Below are positions 25,201 to 36,747 of a DNA stretch of 64,000 nt, piece after piece; the first letter of the stretch is position 1; the number at the start of each line of letters is the position of its first letter. The position numbers and the translations under genes are program-made. The DNA comes from Epiperipatus broadwayi. Lineage: Eukaryota; Onychophora; Udeonychophora; Euonychophora; Peripatidae. Location: assembly GCA_028023455.1 (NCBI GenBank), contig JAQFVV010012435.1, positions 2,048,001 through 2,112,000 on the forward strand. The letters run 5' to 3'. The notes under the pieces are model-generated. The model worked only from the letters and a program-made list of their open reading frames with translations. It ran no database searches and was not told where the DNA came from.

Positions 25201-26253
25201 ACCAGAAATAATACAGCTTTAGCCATGTTACCATGGATTTTGAACTCCATTTAGTACTCTATCACAGCATTAAGCCATATAGTGCATATTAACATGTAAA
25301 AAACATGTGTGTTTCTGTAAATGTGTATCTTCTCTTTCTGTATATATATATATGCTAGTACTATTTTGATTATAATTATTTACCATAAAACTGACTTTAA
25401 ATCTACAATAAATCAATTTTGTTAAAGGATAATATTATATAAAAACTTATTTCAAAAGCAAATTTTTCCACTTTTGGGGATAGGGGATGTTGGTGGAAGT
25501 GTTGGTGGAAGAAGATGTAAAATTAAATTCTCAATGACTAGAATTTTATATTCTAATAACTTACGTAATCCTAACTGTTTTGACTACACACAAACATGAT
25601 AGAAAGAATGAAATTCAATATATGAGTAATGAATATTAGAGTGATATTTATTAAATACTAGAATAGTTCAGTGAATGCATTTTTTCCATAATAGTATTAT
25701 ATAAAAGTTTTTTTTTTTCAATAAATAACTATTTTTCATTTGTTGTATCATATAATTATATAAAATGATTTTATTTTAAAATCAAATTTGAGTAGAACAA
25801 AAGTATTTTCCTGTTCAATCATTTTGAAATCTTAATGATTTTCAAGATGTTTACTGTCCTAAATTTATGAAAATGTCACAAGTCTAAAAGTTAATGCCTG
25901 ATTTTATTAGCTGATAGAATCTGTGAAGTATATGCAGTCTCGATTGTAGTGCATTTATTTTTTATTATTTGCATACAGTTTTGAATGATCGTCAGTTTTC
26001 AGCCCAGCTGAGAAAGACAATAGATCTACAAAAATAATTAAATAAATGATTATATAGCATTGGATTCAACTGCATGAGCTGACATTTTTGATGCCATCAG
26101 TATATGTAATGAATCTAAATATTAATTTTACATCTGTTGCACATGAAAATTGTTATTGTATATGTAGAAGTATGTGTCCTTATACTTACTTGCTTTCTAT
26201 TCAATAGATAATGCACTGTAGCATTTATTTTACACATAAACAAATAATGCTGG

Positions 26254-26361
26254 CTGTCAAGCGCTAGTAGTCGAGAGGTCAGCTGAGTTGCCTTACAAGC
26301 AGTTGTCCCAGGTTAGTGGGTTCACTTCCCAGCTGATGCTATGACACATGAAGAAAAACAT
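26254..26361 (+). mobile_element. tRNA-derived SINE, copy 3
   Basis: Same layout as 9656: an A-box-like TAGTCGAGAGG, CTTACAAGCAGTTGTCCC and a diverged B box (GGTTCACTTCC), ending GATGCTATGACACATGA plus A-rich tail. It is bounded by a 14-bp direct repeat, ACAAATAATGCTGG (26240-26253 and 26362-26375). Confidence 0.87.
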
Positions 26362-27436
26362 ACAAATAATGCTGGTACAAAAAGCACAAACTCTACAGAG
26401 ATACAAAAATAAATAATGTGCATAAATGTGAAAGTTATAGAATGTGATATGAAAATTTCAACGTAATTATTTTGTCATATTTATTGTGATCATTGTGACT
26501 GCAAGTGAAACAATGATTATAAATCTCTAGTCTTCATTAGTTTTTCTTGTTAGAATTTATGATAGAATTTTTAAAGGCAGAGGAAGTTAAGAATGCTCTG
26601 ATGAAGGCTGCAGGGTAGTTGAAACTGTCAGAAAAGTAAATATATGTAAAAAAATTTGCATTGAAGTGTATATGAGGGGAGTTATTATAAACAATATATA
26701 AATATATGAACAAATGCAAAGAAAGTAAAGGAGACGAATAAGAATATACTTCTAAGAATTTATAACCATCATTATTCTCACAATACATACGTTTTAAAAT
26801 TATAAATATATACACACAATTTACACAATGTTATAAGCCATTGCTTTTTAGTAATATATTTACTTGTATTTACTGTGTAATCATTATTTTTTTTTTTTAA
26901 GAAAAATTATATGCAGTGTATTGAGAAAAAAAAATTGAACTCTACTGATAGCTAAATATTGTTGACATATTTGGTGAAAACTACAACCTTTGTGATTTCA
27001 ATTATTTATTTATTAATATATTTCTCTTTCTTTTTTTAATATTTCGTTTAAATCGTTGGAAAATTATTTATTATTTTTTTTATATGCTATTGAAAGAGAA
27101 ATGATCAATACTTTTTCCAGTAAAAAGGTAAAATAAAAATCAATAGATTAATGATATTTATATTTCTGTGTAGAAAATGTTTAGCATTCGCTAACATAAT
27201 CAATAATTTATAATATTAATTTATTTATTATGTAAACAATTAAATATTTAATTTTTCTGTTGGTTGAAAATAAAGCATGAGTGGCAGAATTAATCTTTCA
27301 TTGCTTTATAAATATGAATCACTCAAACATGAAACGTTGTATTTAATATATTATGAATGAGATCATTTTAAACACACTCTATTAACTCACTATTTAACTT
27401 AAATGTAAGTTTTATATAAAATTATGACAATATAAG

Positions 27437-27490
27437 ACTATTAGAATTGGTTTCAGAGAAACCCCTTCATCAGCTCTACTAAGTCTAACA
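27437..27490 (-). ncRNA. Degraded hammerhead-like motif
   Basis: On the minus strand CTGATGA (complement 27467-27473), stem II AGGG/CTCT around GTTT, then GAAA (complement 27451-27454). The stem III side reads ACCAATTC and pairs poorly. Outer flanks AGACT and AGTCT could close a stem I. It could be a worn relative of family B or C or a chance match. Confidence 0.3.
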
Positions 27491-27940
27491 TTACTAATCA
27501 CAAACAGAGTAGACATTAATAATTTTATTATATTAAGCACATTTTATTTTATCTTAAGTACATAATGTACTAATAGAAGGTGCTTAAAATGCTCATTCAA
27601 ATTGTTTTAAGATAAAGCATTATACTGCATTGCTTACATAAACAATTATTTAATGTATATATGCACATTTCTTTTTGAATTTGCAATTGTGCAAACAGTT
27701 TTTTAAAAGTATTTTTGCATACTTTTATTTAAATTACTCTGTTTTTTTTTAATCCATCCGTTTGTCTGTGTAATCTTGTAACTCATTTTTCACTCATGTC
27801 TGCAAAATCTTGTAACTCAATTTTCACTCACTTCCCAATTTCCAATCTAGTTGAATGAAACCTTTTACACATATATATTTATATTCCTCATAAATATATT
27901 TGTTTAGAATTTCCAAATAATATTAACAAAAGCAAAAAAT

Positions 27941-28048
27941 AGTCAAGCATTGGTGGTCGAGAGGTCAGCGACAGCTGTTTTACAAGCAGTTGTCCCGAGT
28001 TGCGAGTTCACTTTCCGGCTGATGCTATGACACATGAGAAAGAAAAAT
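27941..28048 (+). mobile_element. tRNA-derived SINE, copy 4
   Basis: Starts GTCAAGCATTGGTGGTCGAG like copy 1, with A box TGGTCGAGAGG, TTTTACAAGCAGTTGTCCC and end GATGCTATGACACATGAG. Flanked by AGCAAAAAAT on the left (27931-27940) and the same sequence with one more A on the right (28049-28059). Confidence 0.85.
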
Positions 28049-29344
28049 AGCAAAAAAATTTAAATTTTTAAATTTATATAGATTTAGTACTCTTTATGGT
28101 ATTGTTATAGAGAGAAAACAATAATAGAAAATAAAGAAGTAAAATATCATTAAAATAGAATACTATTAACTATTCTATATAGCAGTTACAATTTTTTAAA
28201 CAAAATGATAACTAAGATTAATAGATCTGAGAGAGAATAGGCAACAGTTGTATTGATCTTTTACAAAGCTATCTTACATTACAGTTTTCTTTGTCTGTAC
28301 AATTACAAAGAATACTTTGCAAAAAAGTTTTAAGTATCCTTCAGTATTTGTAAAATTCTAAACTTTGGTCAATTTTCATTTTTTCTATGTCATTACAGTA
28401 TCTTTTATTGTGGTATAATATAACTTAGAAAACGATCAGCTAAGCTTGAATGAAAAAAAATTCAAGGTCTTAAGTTTATGAGTTATGGAAAAAATTTCGA
28501 TCTTTTAAATTAAACTAATTTCTATTAATTTTACTTCAATGAAGATTTAATACAGTGGTAAATATTAAACTCTGAAATACAAGATATTTGGTTCATTTCT
28601 ATTTCTAGTATCATTAGTGCCTGAACTGCTTACGAATTTTGAGCTGTAAAGCCATTTGACGGGGGGTATTTATTAAATAGATGGATGCATTTAAAAAATA
28701 GTTTTACATTTTTCAAAATTTTTTATTTTGTTTTCTATAAAAGAAAAAATTCAAGAAATGTTTTTTTTTATTCACACAAATGTACAAAATAGAAATGTAA
28801 ACTTTCTTCAGTTTTTAAAGTATTTTTGATGTTATATGACCAAAATAAAAATGTGCATCTCTATTTAGAATTATTCTCAGATTATACTTAAACTATTTAT
28901 GAACATAGCTGCTGCGTGCTTCTATTTTGGTCACATAATATTAAGAATACTGAATATTTTTTCCTTCTAATGCATATATGTGGATAAAAGAGTTTTATTT
29001 AAATATATATGTTTTTTTATGCTTATATTTTCATAAATTTATATATAAGCAGAATCAAATGAAATAATAAGAATACTTAATATATGTTGAAGAGTCACTA
29101 TTCATACCAGTATCATTTTGTATAGAATGGAAATGCAATAGTTGTTGTTTATCCATAACATCTTTGCATGTATTTATATATATATCAGATACCAAAATTT
29201 GAAAATAATAACAAATCACCATAATGAGTTTTTAACATATACATATATAGAAATGTTTGTTCATAACATAAATTTTGAATGTAGGATTTTTTTTTATTAA
29301 TTTTTTTATGTTTATTTATTGTTTAAATTATCGATAGCTGAAAC

Positions 29345-29640
29345 TATAGCTATGGCAATCATCATCATCATTGTCAGCCATTATCAATCCATGGCAGGAT
29401 GAAGGTTTCTCCAAGTTCAGTCCATCTTCTTTGATCTCTAGCTTCTCTTCTCCACATCATTCTGGCACAAGTTCTTATTTCATCCATCCATCTCACATAT
29501 GGTCTCTTTCTGGGTCTTTTACAATCTCTTGGAATCCCGGTTAAGATTTCAAATGTCTATCTATTATCATATCTTCTAGCAATATGTCCACCCCAACTCC
29601 TCATCAGTCTTTTAATTCTTTTAATGATGTCAGTAACATC
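29345..29640 (-). pseudogene. LINE C-terminal tail
   Basis: Minus-strand reading gives RDCKRPRKRPYVRWMDEIR, then RREARDQRRWTELGETFILP and W-I-D-N-G before a stop, the usual end of RTE- or CR1-type polyproteins. It is the best preserved of the tails in this window, matching 11020-11290 (plus) and the worn copies at 35940 and 57310 (minus). The upstream reverse transcriptase is absent, so it is a 5'-truncated insertion. Confidence 0.75.
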
Positions 29641-29759
29641 TGTTTGTTCTCTTATTCATATATTGCATTTTCAAACTCTTCTTCTTACTCCTAACATGCA
29701 TCTCTCCATATTTCTTTGAGTGGGTTGGAATCTTTGTATAATTTCAAAAAAATGAAATG

Positions 29760-30250
29760 TAATTGAATTAAAAGATTTTATGTTGAAATCATAGATATGG
29801 TTTATTACTATTTTTAATAATATTTAAAGCAATAGAGAAATACTTCAACTTTTCTAAGATTTGACATTTGAAGATATTGTGTTAAGTTATTGCTTGCAAT
29901 GATTCAATGATTTTTAAATCAGGTGATTTGACTAGTCAAATTATTGACTTTTACATTACTATGTTGAATAAGCTAGTCTGAATGATTATATTATTTTGAT
30001 AATCAGTTAAAAGAAATGTGAAAGGGAAAATTTTAATAATATATATGGTTGCATAGCATTGTCCTCATTTCTCCATTGGCCAGATTTTATGTTTCTGGTA
30101 CCAGCATTCACTACGTAAACTGATGACTTTGGAATAGAAGTTTGGCCACAAATGCTGGAACATCTCATGCCTAACCTAAATTTTTATTTTCTGTAATCTA
30201 ATCTGAAAATACATATTATCATAAAATAATTTCAATAAATATCTAGTTTA
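29760..30250. other. AT-rich non-coding stretch
   Basis: No gene or repeat recognised. Confidence 0.45.
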
Positions 30251-30411
30251 TTAAATAATCTTGTAAATATTTGAAATACAATCACTCTTCACATACCTGG
30301 AGCCTAATTGTAAATATAGGGAATTTGAACTCAGATTTTCAAGTACCTGTCAACTATCCATACTATCTCATACCACTGATACACATGACCACACATATAT
30401 AGAAAAGATAA

Positions 30412-30475
30412 ATAATCACCAATATATGTATTTCATGCTAAACCAGTACTCATCAGTTGGTCCAGATTATCATCT
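30412..30475 (-). ncRNA. Predicted hammerhead ribozyme (family A)
   Basis: On the minus strand: CTGATGA (complement 30450-30456), stem II GTACT/AGCAT (one mismatch), GAAA (complement 30431-30434), stem III ATA/TAT with a two-base loop, cleavage base A. Stem I pairs CCAA with TTGG, and beyond a bulge GATAATC with GATTATT. All core bases are intact. The opposed plus-strand motif (CTGATGA at 30562-30568) has CAAA in place of GAAA and should be dead. Confidence 0.7.
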
Positions 30476-30544
30476 CCTACATATATATAATCATTGTTCA
30501 CTGATTATATATATATGTGAACTCTGATTATATATATGTGGGAG

Positions 30545-30612
30545 ATGATAATCTAGACCAACTGATGAGTGATGGTTTAGCATCAAATACTTGTACTGGT
30601 GATTATTTATCT
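30545..30612 (+). ncRNA. Mutated hammerhead-like motif (family A)
   Basis: Mirror partner of 30412-30475 in the same element. CTGATGA at 30562-30568 and stem I strands (ACCAA, CTGGT) remain, but the invariant G of GAAA is C at 30584, which should abolish catalysis. Confidence 0.6.
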
Positions 30613-33600
30613 TTTCTACATGTGAAGTGGTCATGTGTATCAGTAGTATGAGATAGTGTGGATAGTTGACAGGTACATGAAAGTCTGAGTTCAAGTCTTT
30701 CTATATTTAAATAATCTTGTAAAAGTTATTTTCTTACTGAGGTCAATTATCTTGTATATGATGATCAACAATCCGTGAAACTGCTGTTAAGTATCAAACT
30801 TATAACAATTGTTTCAAAAACATTTAATTGAGAATTTTCGTCATTAAATTTGCATTCCATATTCTATAACACAAATTTATTGTATATTTTTGTCCGTTGT
30901 TTTGACAATCCGTTGGTTAGGTATCACCTTTATTGACACTTTTATTATGTATATGTAATGAAGAAAAAAAAAGTAAATTAAAACCATATAATCAAGTAAT
31001 TTTTAGCTTGATACATTTTTTAAAAGTATAATTATTTTCAAATGAATGCAAGCATTCTTTATATTTTTAAAAAATAAGTAATATACTTTTGGTATAAGTT
31101 CTTCAATGAAGGCAATAGTAAACTAAATAGTAATATTTAGTAATCAGAATATTCCTTTATGATTGCTTACTATCCTTTTGACACAGATGTATAATTTAGC
31201 AATGTGGGACTCAAGAGATTTTCAAAATTGATATCCAACCTGCTGGCCATTTAACTACTTGACTATCACATGACCAGCCAAACAACCAACCATATGATTT
31301 TATTTTACATTTAATATATATATATATATATCCACTTCCAATAAACCTAATGCTTAACTGGCAATAGTATATAAGCAATTACTTTTTAACCAAAGTTTAA
31401 ACCATTCTGAAGAAGTGCAATGATCATTATTTTATTGGAAAGATGTGTTAAAGAATAGAATGCATAGGGAAGCTACTATTAGACATGATTGAAGTATTTC
31501 AGAGAGAATCATTTACTGCAGAAGAAATTAAAAGAGAACATCTCATAATATCAAATAAACAGAATAATTGGCCAGCATATTTTATATGAAGAGATATTTA
31601 TGGTTCACATATTGTTTTAAATAATCATCACCAAACTCAGCTTTACTGTAGTATTTTTTTTGTTGTTGTCTTTTTTCTTTTGGAGTTGCATTGACTATAC
31701 TCCTTTGCAACTGACAAAAATTTATGGTATGATTATTTGTATTGTAAAATCTAATATGTCTTGAGGTATGTATTTATCAGTAAAGGAGTTTGTATGTTAC
31801 ATTGGGATTCTATAGAGAGCTATGTAAGTAACTGATGAACAGTGTATGTAAGCCATGAAACACCGCAGGAGTGGATTGAGTGTTATTATAATATGTTGAC
31901 AACGTTGGTAAACTTACTATGTGAAATTTTTATGGCTGGTATGATTTAAATTTTGATTAAAGTGTAATTTATTTATATAGTATTGCCATTTTAGCATTAG
32001 CACATTTCGTTTACTACATAGAGGATTATTAATTTTGATTAATGTTTAAGTAGGTAATTTATGGTCGTAACATTTAAATGCTTAATATTTGAGATCGCAT
32101 TGTAACCGTTTGTTCTGCAACGTCTAATTGGTTTTAAATTTAGTATTTAGAAGTAAAGCATGAAATGAAGAAATATAAACCAGCATTTAAACTCCTTCAC
32201 TGTTTCTCTATTGATGTTTTATAGAATGGCTTTACCATGCATTAAGTTATTTAACAGTATTTTCAGTTTTGCTTTAAATTTATATAGATGCAGAGGTGCA
32301 ACTCTGTGATTATATTATATAAATAAATATATACTTATATATGCTGTGCATAAATATTTAGTTTTAAAATTTGAAAAATTCTCATCCTAATAGTTTTTCT
32401 AAATGTTTTTCTGCTAAAATCAAGCAATGTGTATGCGTATACTCACACATACTTTTTAACTTGTTTACATGAAATAAACACTGTAATTTTATATTGTATA
32501 TATATATTTTTTTCTTCTAAATTTAATGCTTATTTTATGGCCTTGTTGAGAGTTTTTTCCTACCCTTCTGGTTTAATTGTGAATAATAGAATGCTAGTTC
32601 TCATCCAACACCTGGTCTGGTGTTAGTCGAAGTGTCAACATGTTCCCTAGTGCCTGATGCATCAATTGTCAGTTAATTCTGAAATTAAACCTGACAGCAT
32701 TCTTTAGTTATCCAGTGGTTAGAACATGTTTGCTATAAACATGTCTCAATTAAACTTGATTTTATTATTTCTTCCTGTAACTTGAATCAGATTTCAGAAA
32801 GAAACAAAGACATTTTTTGACATATATCTTCTTATTTTTGTCATTTAAAATGAAATTATTTATGTAGTTTACTCTATACAGTTTCCCCCTATTAAATGCT
32901 TGCTTAGTTTTATTAATTGTTTTGTTTTCTACAAAACTTTATTAAAAACTGTCATAGAATAAACAGTCGTGAAATGGAGATGAAATAAAAGTTGTAAAGC
33001 GATAAACATTTACGAAACAAAGAAGCTGGTAGAAAGTTATATCGTAATAATGTGTATCATTTATTAATTAGGATTATTTTTGAAGTTTTATAGCATATTG
33101 CTAGTTCTTTATTGAATACGTTACATATTAAGTTGTATAATAAATATATGTGTGTATGAGCGTTAGGTGCGAGTGGATTTGAACCTGACTTGAATAAAAT
33201 CTGAAAATTTCTTTAGGTTTTAGTTAGGCTCAAGATATTTCTCTCAGATAGATAACCAATAACTAATATAGTTCTCCATCCAATATTGTCCAGGAAATAA
33301 GTATTAGATATCCTTAACTTAAAAGTAAAATGAATGAAAACAACTTAAATCTACACCATCTGGAAAATGCCAATTTTGGTGAATAAAGCTTACTTGTTCA
33401 TTGATTTTTTTTATAAGGAAGTATTAGTAAGATCTTTACTCTATATTGACTATTTAAAAGCTGTTTTACCCTTTATTTACATAAAATTTTCATGTTTTAT
33501 ATGCAGTATTTTACAATTTATCTTAGAATGTAATATAATAAGGCAAATAAATGGTTTGTTTTTCTGGAGTTCATGTGACAATTTCCATGAAGTTTGAGGT

Positions 33601-33927
33601 CTCAAAGTAACAGATTTGAGCTGGATTCATGGACTTTAGGCTCTAGAGTCTGACAGTGCTCTAAATTATGCAGGATAAAATTACAATTTTTCACTTCATG
33701 AAGATGCAATCAAATCTTGGAAATCCATTTTTTATTTTTATTGTCAAAATTATTGTATGATTAGCATGTTTGTTTACTGTTAGGTAAAATAACTATTTTA
33801 CTTCTATTTCACTAGTTTTCATTTTAAAATTTCATTTATTGTAAGATATTAGAAAAGAGAGAAAAAGATAAGATTTGTGTAGAAAACTGTTACCCAAGAT
33901 AAAGAAATTTTAAGCTATTTTCTTTTT

Positions 33928-34202
33928 AAACCACTAAACATCACATGATCACTATCTCTTATACTAGCACATAATTGTTGTAAACAAAGGCAAAACTCTC
34001 CATACAGTAGATCCTAAGATCTAGGTGCAGTGCTCTCAGATCTAACGCTCCTCACTGATGATGGCCATAATCCAGAAACTAGTCTGGGGATATTGGATGA
34101 GTAGGCACTAGATAGGGATTTTATGCACAAGCCTTCTGGTATCCATTGATTACTCTAGTTGGCACAGGGTGGCACTACTGTATGGAGAGTTTTGCCTTTG
34201 TT
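33928..34202 (+). mobile_element. Family B element with hammerhead and 13-bp TSD
   Basis: Left arm ACTAAACATCACATGATCAC, then AAACAAAGGCAAAACTCTCC, CATACAGTAG; the right end GGAGAGTTTTGCCTTTGTT is the complement of the inner part. Between them is a direct junction into the ribozyme region (TGCTCTCAGATCTAACGC). The flanks CTATTTTCTTTTT (33915-33927) and CTATTTCCTTTTT (34203-34215) match at 12 of 13 bases, a likely TSD. The element has no coding capacity. Confidence 0.78.
34040..34098 (+). ncRNA. Predicted type I hammerhead ribozyme (family B)
   Basis: CTGATGA at 34055-34061, stem II TGG/CCA around a 7-base loop (34062-34074), GAAA at 34075-34078, stem III ACT/AGT (34078-34083, self-complementary, no loop), cleavage base C34084 (GUC triplet). 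Stem I pairs TCCTCA (34049-34054) with TGGGGA (34085-34090), and outside an internal loop ATCTAA (34040-34045) with TTGGAT (34093-34098). All core bases are intact. Stem III changes from family C (ACCGGT to ACTAGT) while staying palindromic, which supports a dimer-acting ribozyme. Confidence 0.75.
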
Positions 34203-34229
34203 CTATTTCCTTTTTGTTTTAGTTTATGA

Positions 34230-35935
34230 AAGTAAATAGACTGATAAATTATGCTTGTTTTAGGTCTTTTGCTTTCCACTTATTTTTTGATTTGTTTAAT
34301 CCTATCAAACCTATACTAACTTTGTATTGATCATAAAGTTTATATATATGTAATACTATTTTTTTGTGTGATTCTATGAGAAGGTAGTGGTAATATTTTT
34401 TAATTTCAGGTCAAAAAATTTGGTCTTTGCAGGGTATAATTTTTTTGACAATAGAATTTATTTTCTGAATGTTGCGTTTTACATCTCCTTTTGTTAATTA
34501 TGTATTAGCATTTTATAATTGTCCCTAATATGATTGTAGCAACTTAATAACTTGAAAATGTAATTAGATTGCATAAGTAGTCATTTTGGATGTTTATATT
34601 GTAATTATTGAAATACCTCTTGGAGTAACATATAAGATGATTATTTAAAGGGGATATTATGACTTGTATATAGAATAGATGGGTCAAGAAGTTACTGCAT
34701 CTAACCTATAATGTGAGGATTGATAATGTAGTTGCAGAATGAAATAGAAATATTACATCAACGTAATTGGAAATATTTTTATTTTTACATTAGATATAAC
34801 TAAATTGGATTGCTGGATTACATTAGTAGGTGACTCTGTCTAATGTTTGTTATAAAGAGGCTTTATAAATTTTTTTGTTAATATTATTGAATTGAGTCAA
34901 GTTATATAAGACTGTTGAAATATCTACCACATCTTCCAATCTTTAATATATCTCACGCCACACTTTTGCGCACCATGTACTTTATTGCAATCATTCTATT
35001 TTGATCTCTTCTCAAAATAGGCATCCACTCATAACATACATTCACACACACAAGTCACAAAAATAGTCAGTGATATCAGATATTATTTAATCCTGTTGCT
35101 ACACATCTTATGACATAGTCTCAGCAGAGTGGTACACTTTTCATCATCTTCAGAGTATTGGAGATAGCACAAAGTGCTCCATACTATGCATAACACAGCA
35201 GGGAACTAACATATACAGTTTCTACAATCCATATCATTCACCCTCTCTCCAACGTGTAAATAACAATGTTTACCACATCTTGGGGACAGGATAGTTGCTG
35301 ATTTTACCTAGACAGCATAGCTCTCAAAATTTCAAAGCCTATAGCATATGCTGGTAGGTTAATCCATCACTTGGTGAGATACATTATGAATGTAAGATAA
35401 CTAGGGGAGGGGAGCAAGTATATATTCATCGTGCTCCTGGCACTGTTACTTAATTAATTTTGCACTATGCTTCTGGCAAGAATTCGACAAAAGTTAACTT
35501 GTTATTAAGTGAGAATATATCTATATGTTTATGATCTTTCATAGTGGCTTGACTCAGCTCAAGTTTTTTCAGAGTATTCCATTAGTATATGAAAATAGTT
35601 TCATGTTGAATTATTACATGTATAATCTTTTATAACAATAGTTGATATATAAGTTACATTCACTTGAGTTCTCTATCAATCAGGATTTGATAAAAAAAAT
35701 CTAATACTGTAATTTGTTTTTCTCTCTTTTTTTTAACTTCATGATGAATAAACTAATATGATTGTCATATCCTAAAGATCATCGTGTTCTGAAGCATATA
35801 GTGATTTTAAAACATTTCAATTAGAATATTTTAATTTTGTTGCTAATGAATGCCCCAAATGCTAGTGTTACATCTTCTCAATATTTTGATGAGTTAATAT
35901 AACTTTTTCGCCATATTATTAATTATGCTAAAATT
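34230..35935. other. Non-coding stretch with a compositionally distinct block
   Basis: 34940-35440 is richer in C and G than its flanks. The minus strand gives cysteine-bearing but stop-broken peptide pieces (for example CGKHCYLHVGERVNDMDCR). This could be a worn transposon or an old exon; I do not recognise it. Confidence 0.3.
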
Positions 35936-35939
35936 TGCT

Positions 35940-36095
35940 TTTTCATCATCATCTTAATCATTAGCAGTGCATTTCAAGATAAAAGTCTCTCCAAGTTTAA
36001 TCTAGTTTCTCCAATTCATAGCTTAATTTTACACACTTACTCCAGAAAACTTTTTTATTATATTCATCCATCTCACATGTGATCTTTTTTTAAGA
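35940..36095 (-). pseudogene. Worn LINE C-terminal tail
   Basis: Nucleotide-level relative of 29345-29560: shared TCATCATC, GCAGTGCATTTCAAGAT versus CCATGGCAGGATGA, TCTCTCCAAGTTTAATC, CATCCATCTCACATGTG. It is too decayed to translate. Confidence 0.45.
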
Positions 36096-36367
36096 TCATA
36101 TATTATGTTTTCTAAAACCAGATTTTTGTCTGGAAGATGCATACTTTATTTTGGTTGTGGTTAATATAATTTTATTTAATACTGTTGTCATCAATTTCAG
36201 TTATAAACTTTGGTTAGGTTTTGTAATAAAATACTATCAGAAATTTTTTTTAGAAGAAAAATATTCCTTAATTGAGAATTACAATTTAATGTTTTTTAGA
36301 TTTGAGACCTAAAACACTTCAAATTTTGTATATTTAGTTAGTTTGAAAATAAAGTATAAACTTGATA

Positions 36368-36747
36368 CGAGATGGGCAAGTGCAGAACCATAGACAATAT
36401 GTAAAAACTTTATCCGCAAATGAAGCACAGAGATTGCCTGCTAATGCCGGAGAAACTCCTTAGAGACATGTGGGTACAGCTTAGGCCACTGGATGATGAG
36501 CTTGGCTCAGATATATGAGATTCTTGAAATTATTAATGGAAATCGAAAAAATAACAATTTCCTAATAATCATAATCTTCATCATCAAATGAGTTTATTGC
36601 TCTGATTAAGAAATTACTTTGCCAAGATTAATGTAACAAATGGAATTATGTGTCGAAATTAGTATAACAAATGCAATAAATGTAATGAATGTAAACAAAA
36701 AAGATTCAGTGTGATTGTACACATATATTTCCCTTAATAATAATAAA
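36368..36747 (+). mobile_element. TSD-flanked retroposon, unclassified
   Basis: The exact 17-bp direct repeat AAAGTATAAACTTGATA bounds a 380-base segment (36351-36367 and 36748-36764). The segment starts more GC-rich (CGAGATGGGCAAGTGCAGAA) and ends with a TTAATAATAATAAAA tail. A long exact TSD and a TAA-type tail fit a 5'-truncated RTE-like LINE or a SINE using RTE machinery. No pol III boxes or coding motif were recognised. Confidence 0.7.

Larger units (their letters stand above)
30268..30706 (-). mobile_element. Family A element with two opposed ribozyme cores and a 17-bp TSD
   Basis: The element is almost a perfect inverted repeat with its centre near 30500. Outer arms TATAGGGAATTTGAACTCAG and its complement are followed inward by CTATCTCATACCACTGATAC and its complement. 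Each arm carries a hammerhead core: minus at 30412-30475 and plus at 30545-30612. The exact 17-bp repeat TTAAATAATCTTGTAAA lies at 30251-30267 and 30707-30723, so the copy was probably inserted by target-primed reverse transcription. The left edge includes the family A tail (CCAGGTATG on the minus strand), setting the orientation. Confidence 0.82.

Noticed and set aside
35125-35165. Minus-strand CTGAAGATGATGAAAAG as a hammerhead
   Set aside because: There are only four bases between CTGAAGA and GAAA, too few for a stem II.
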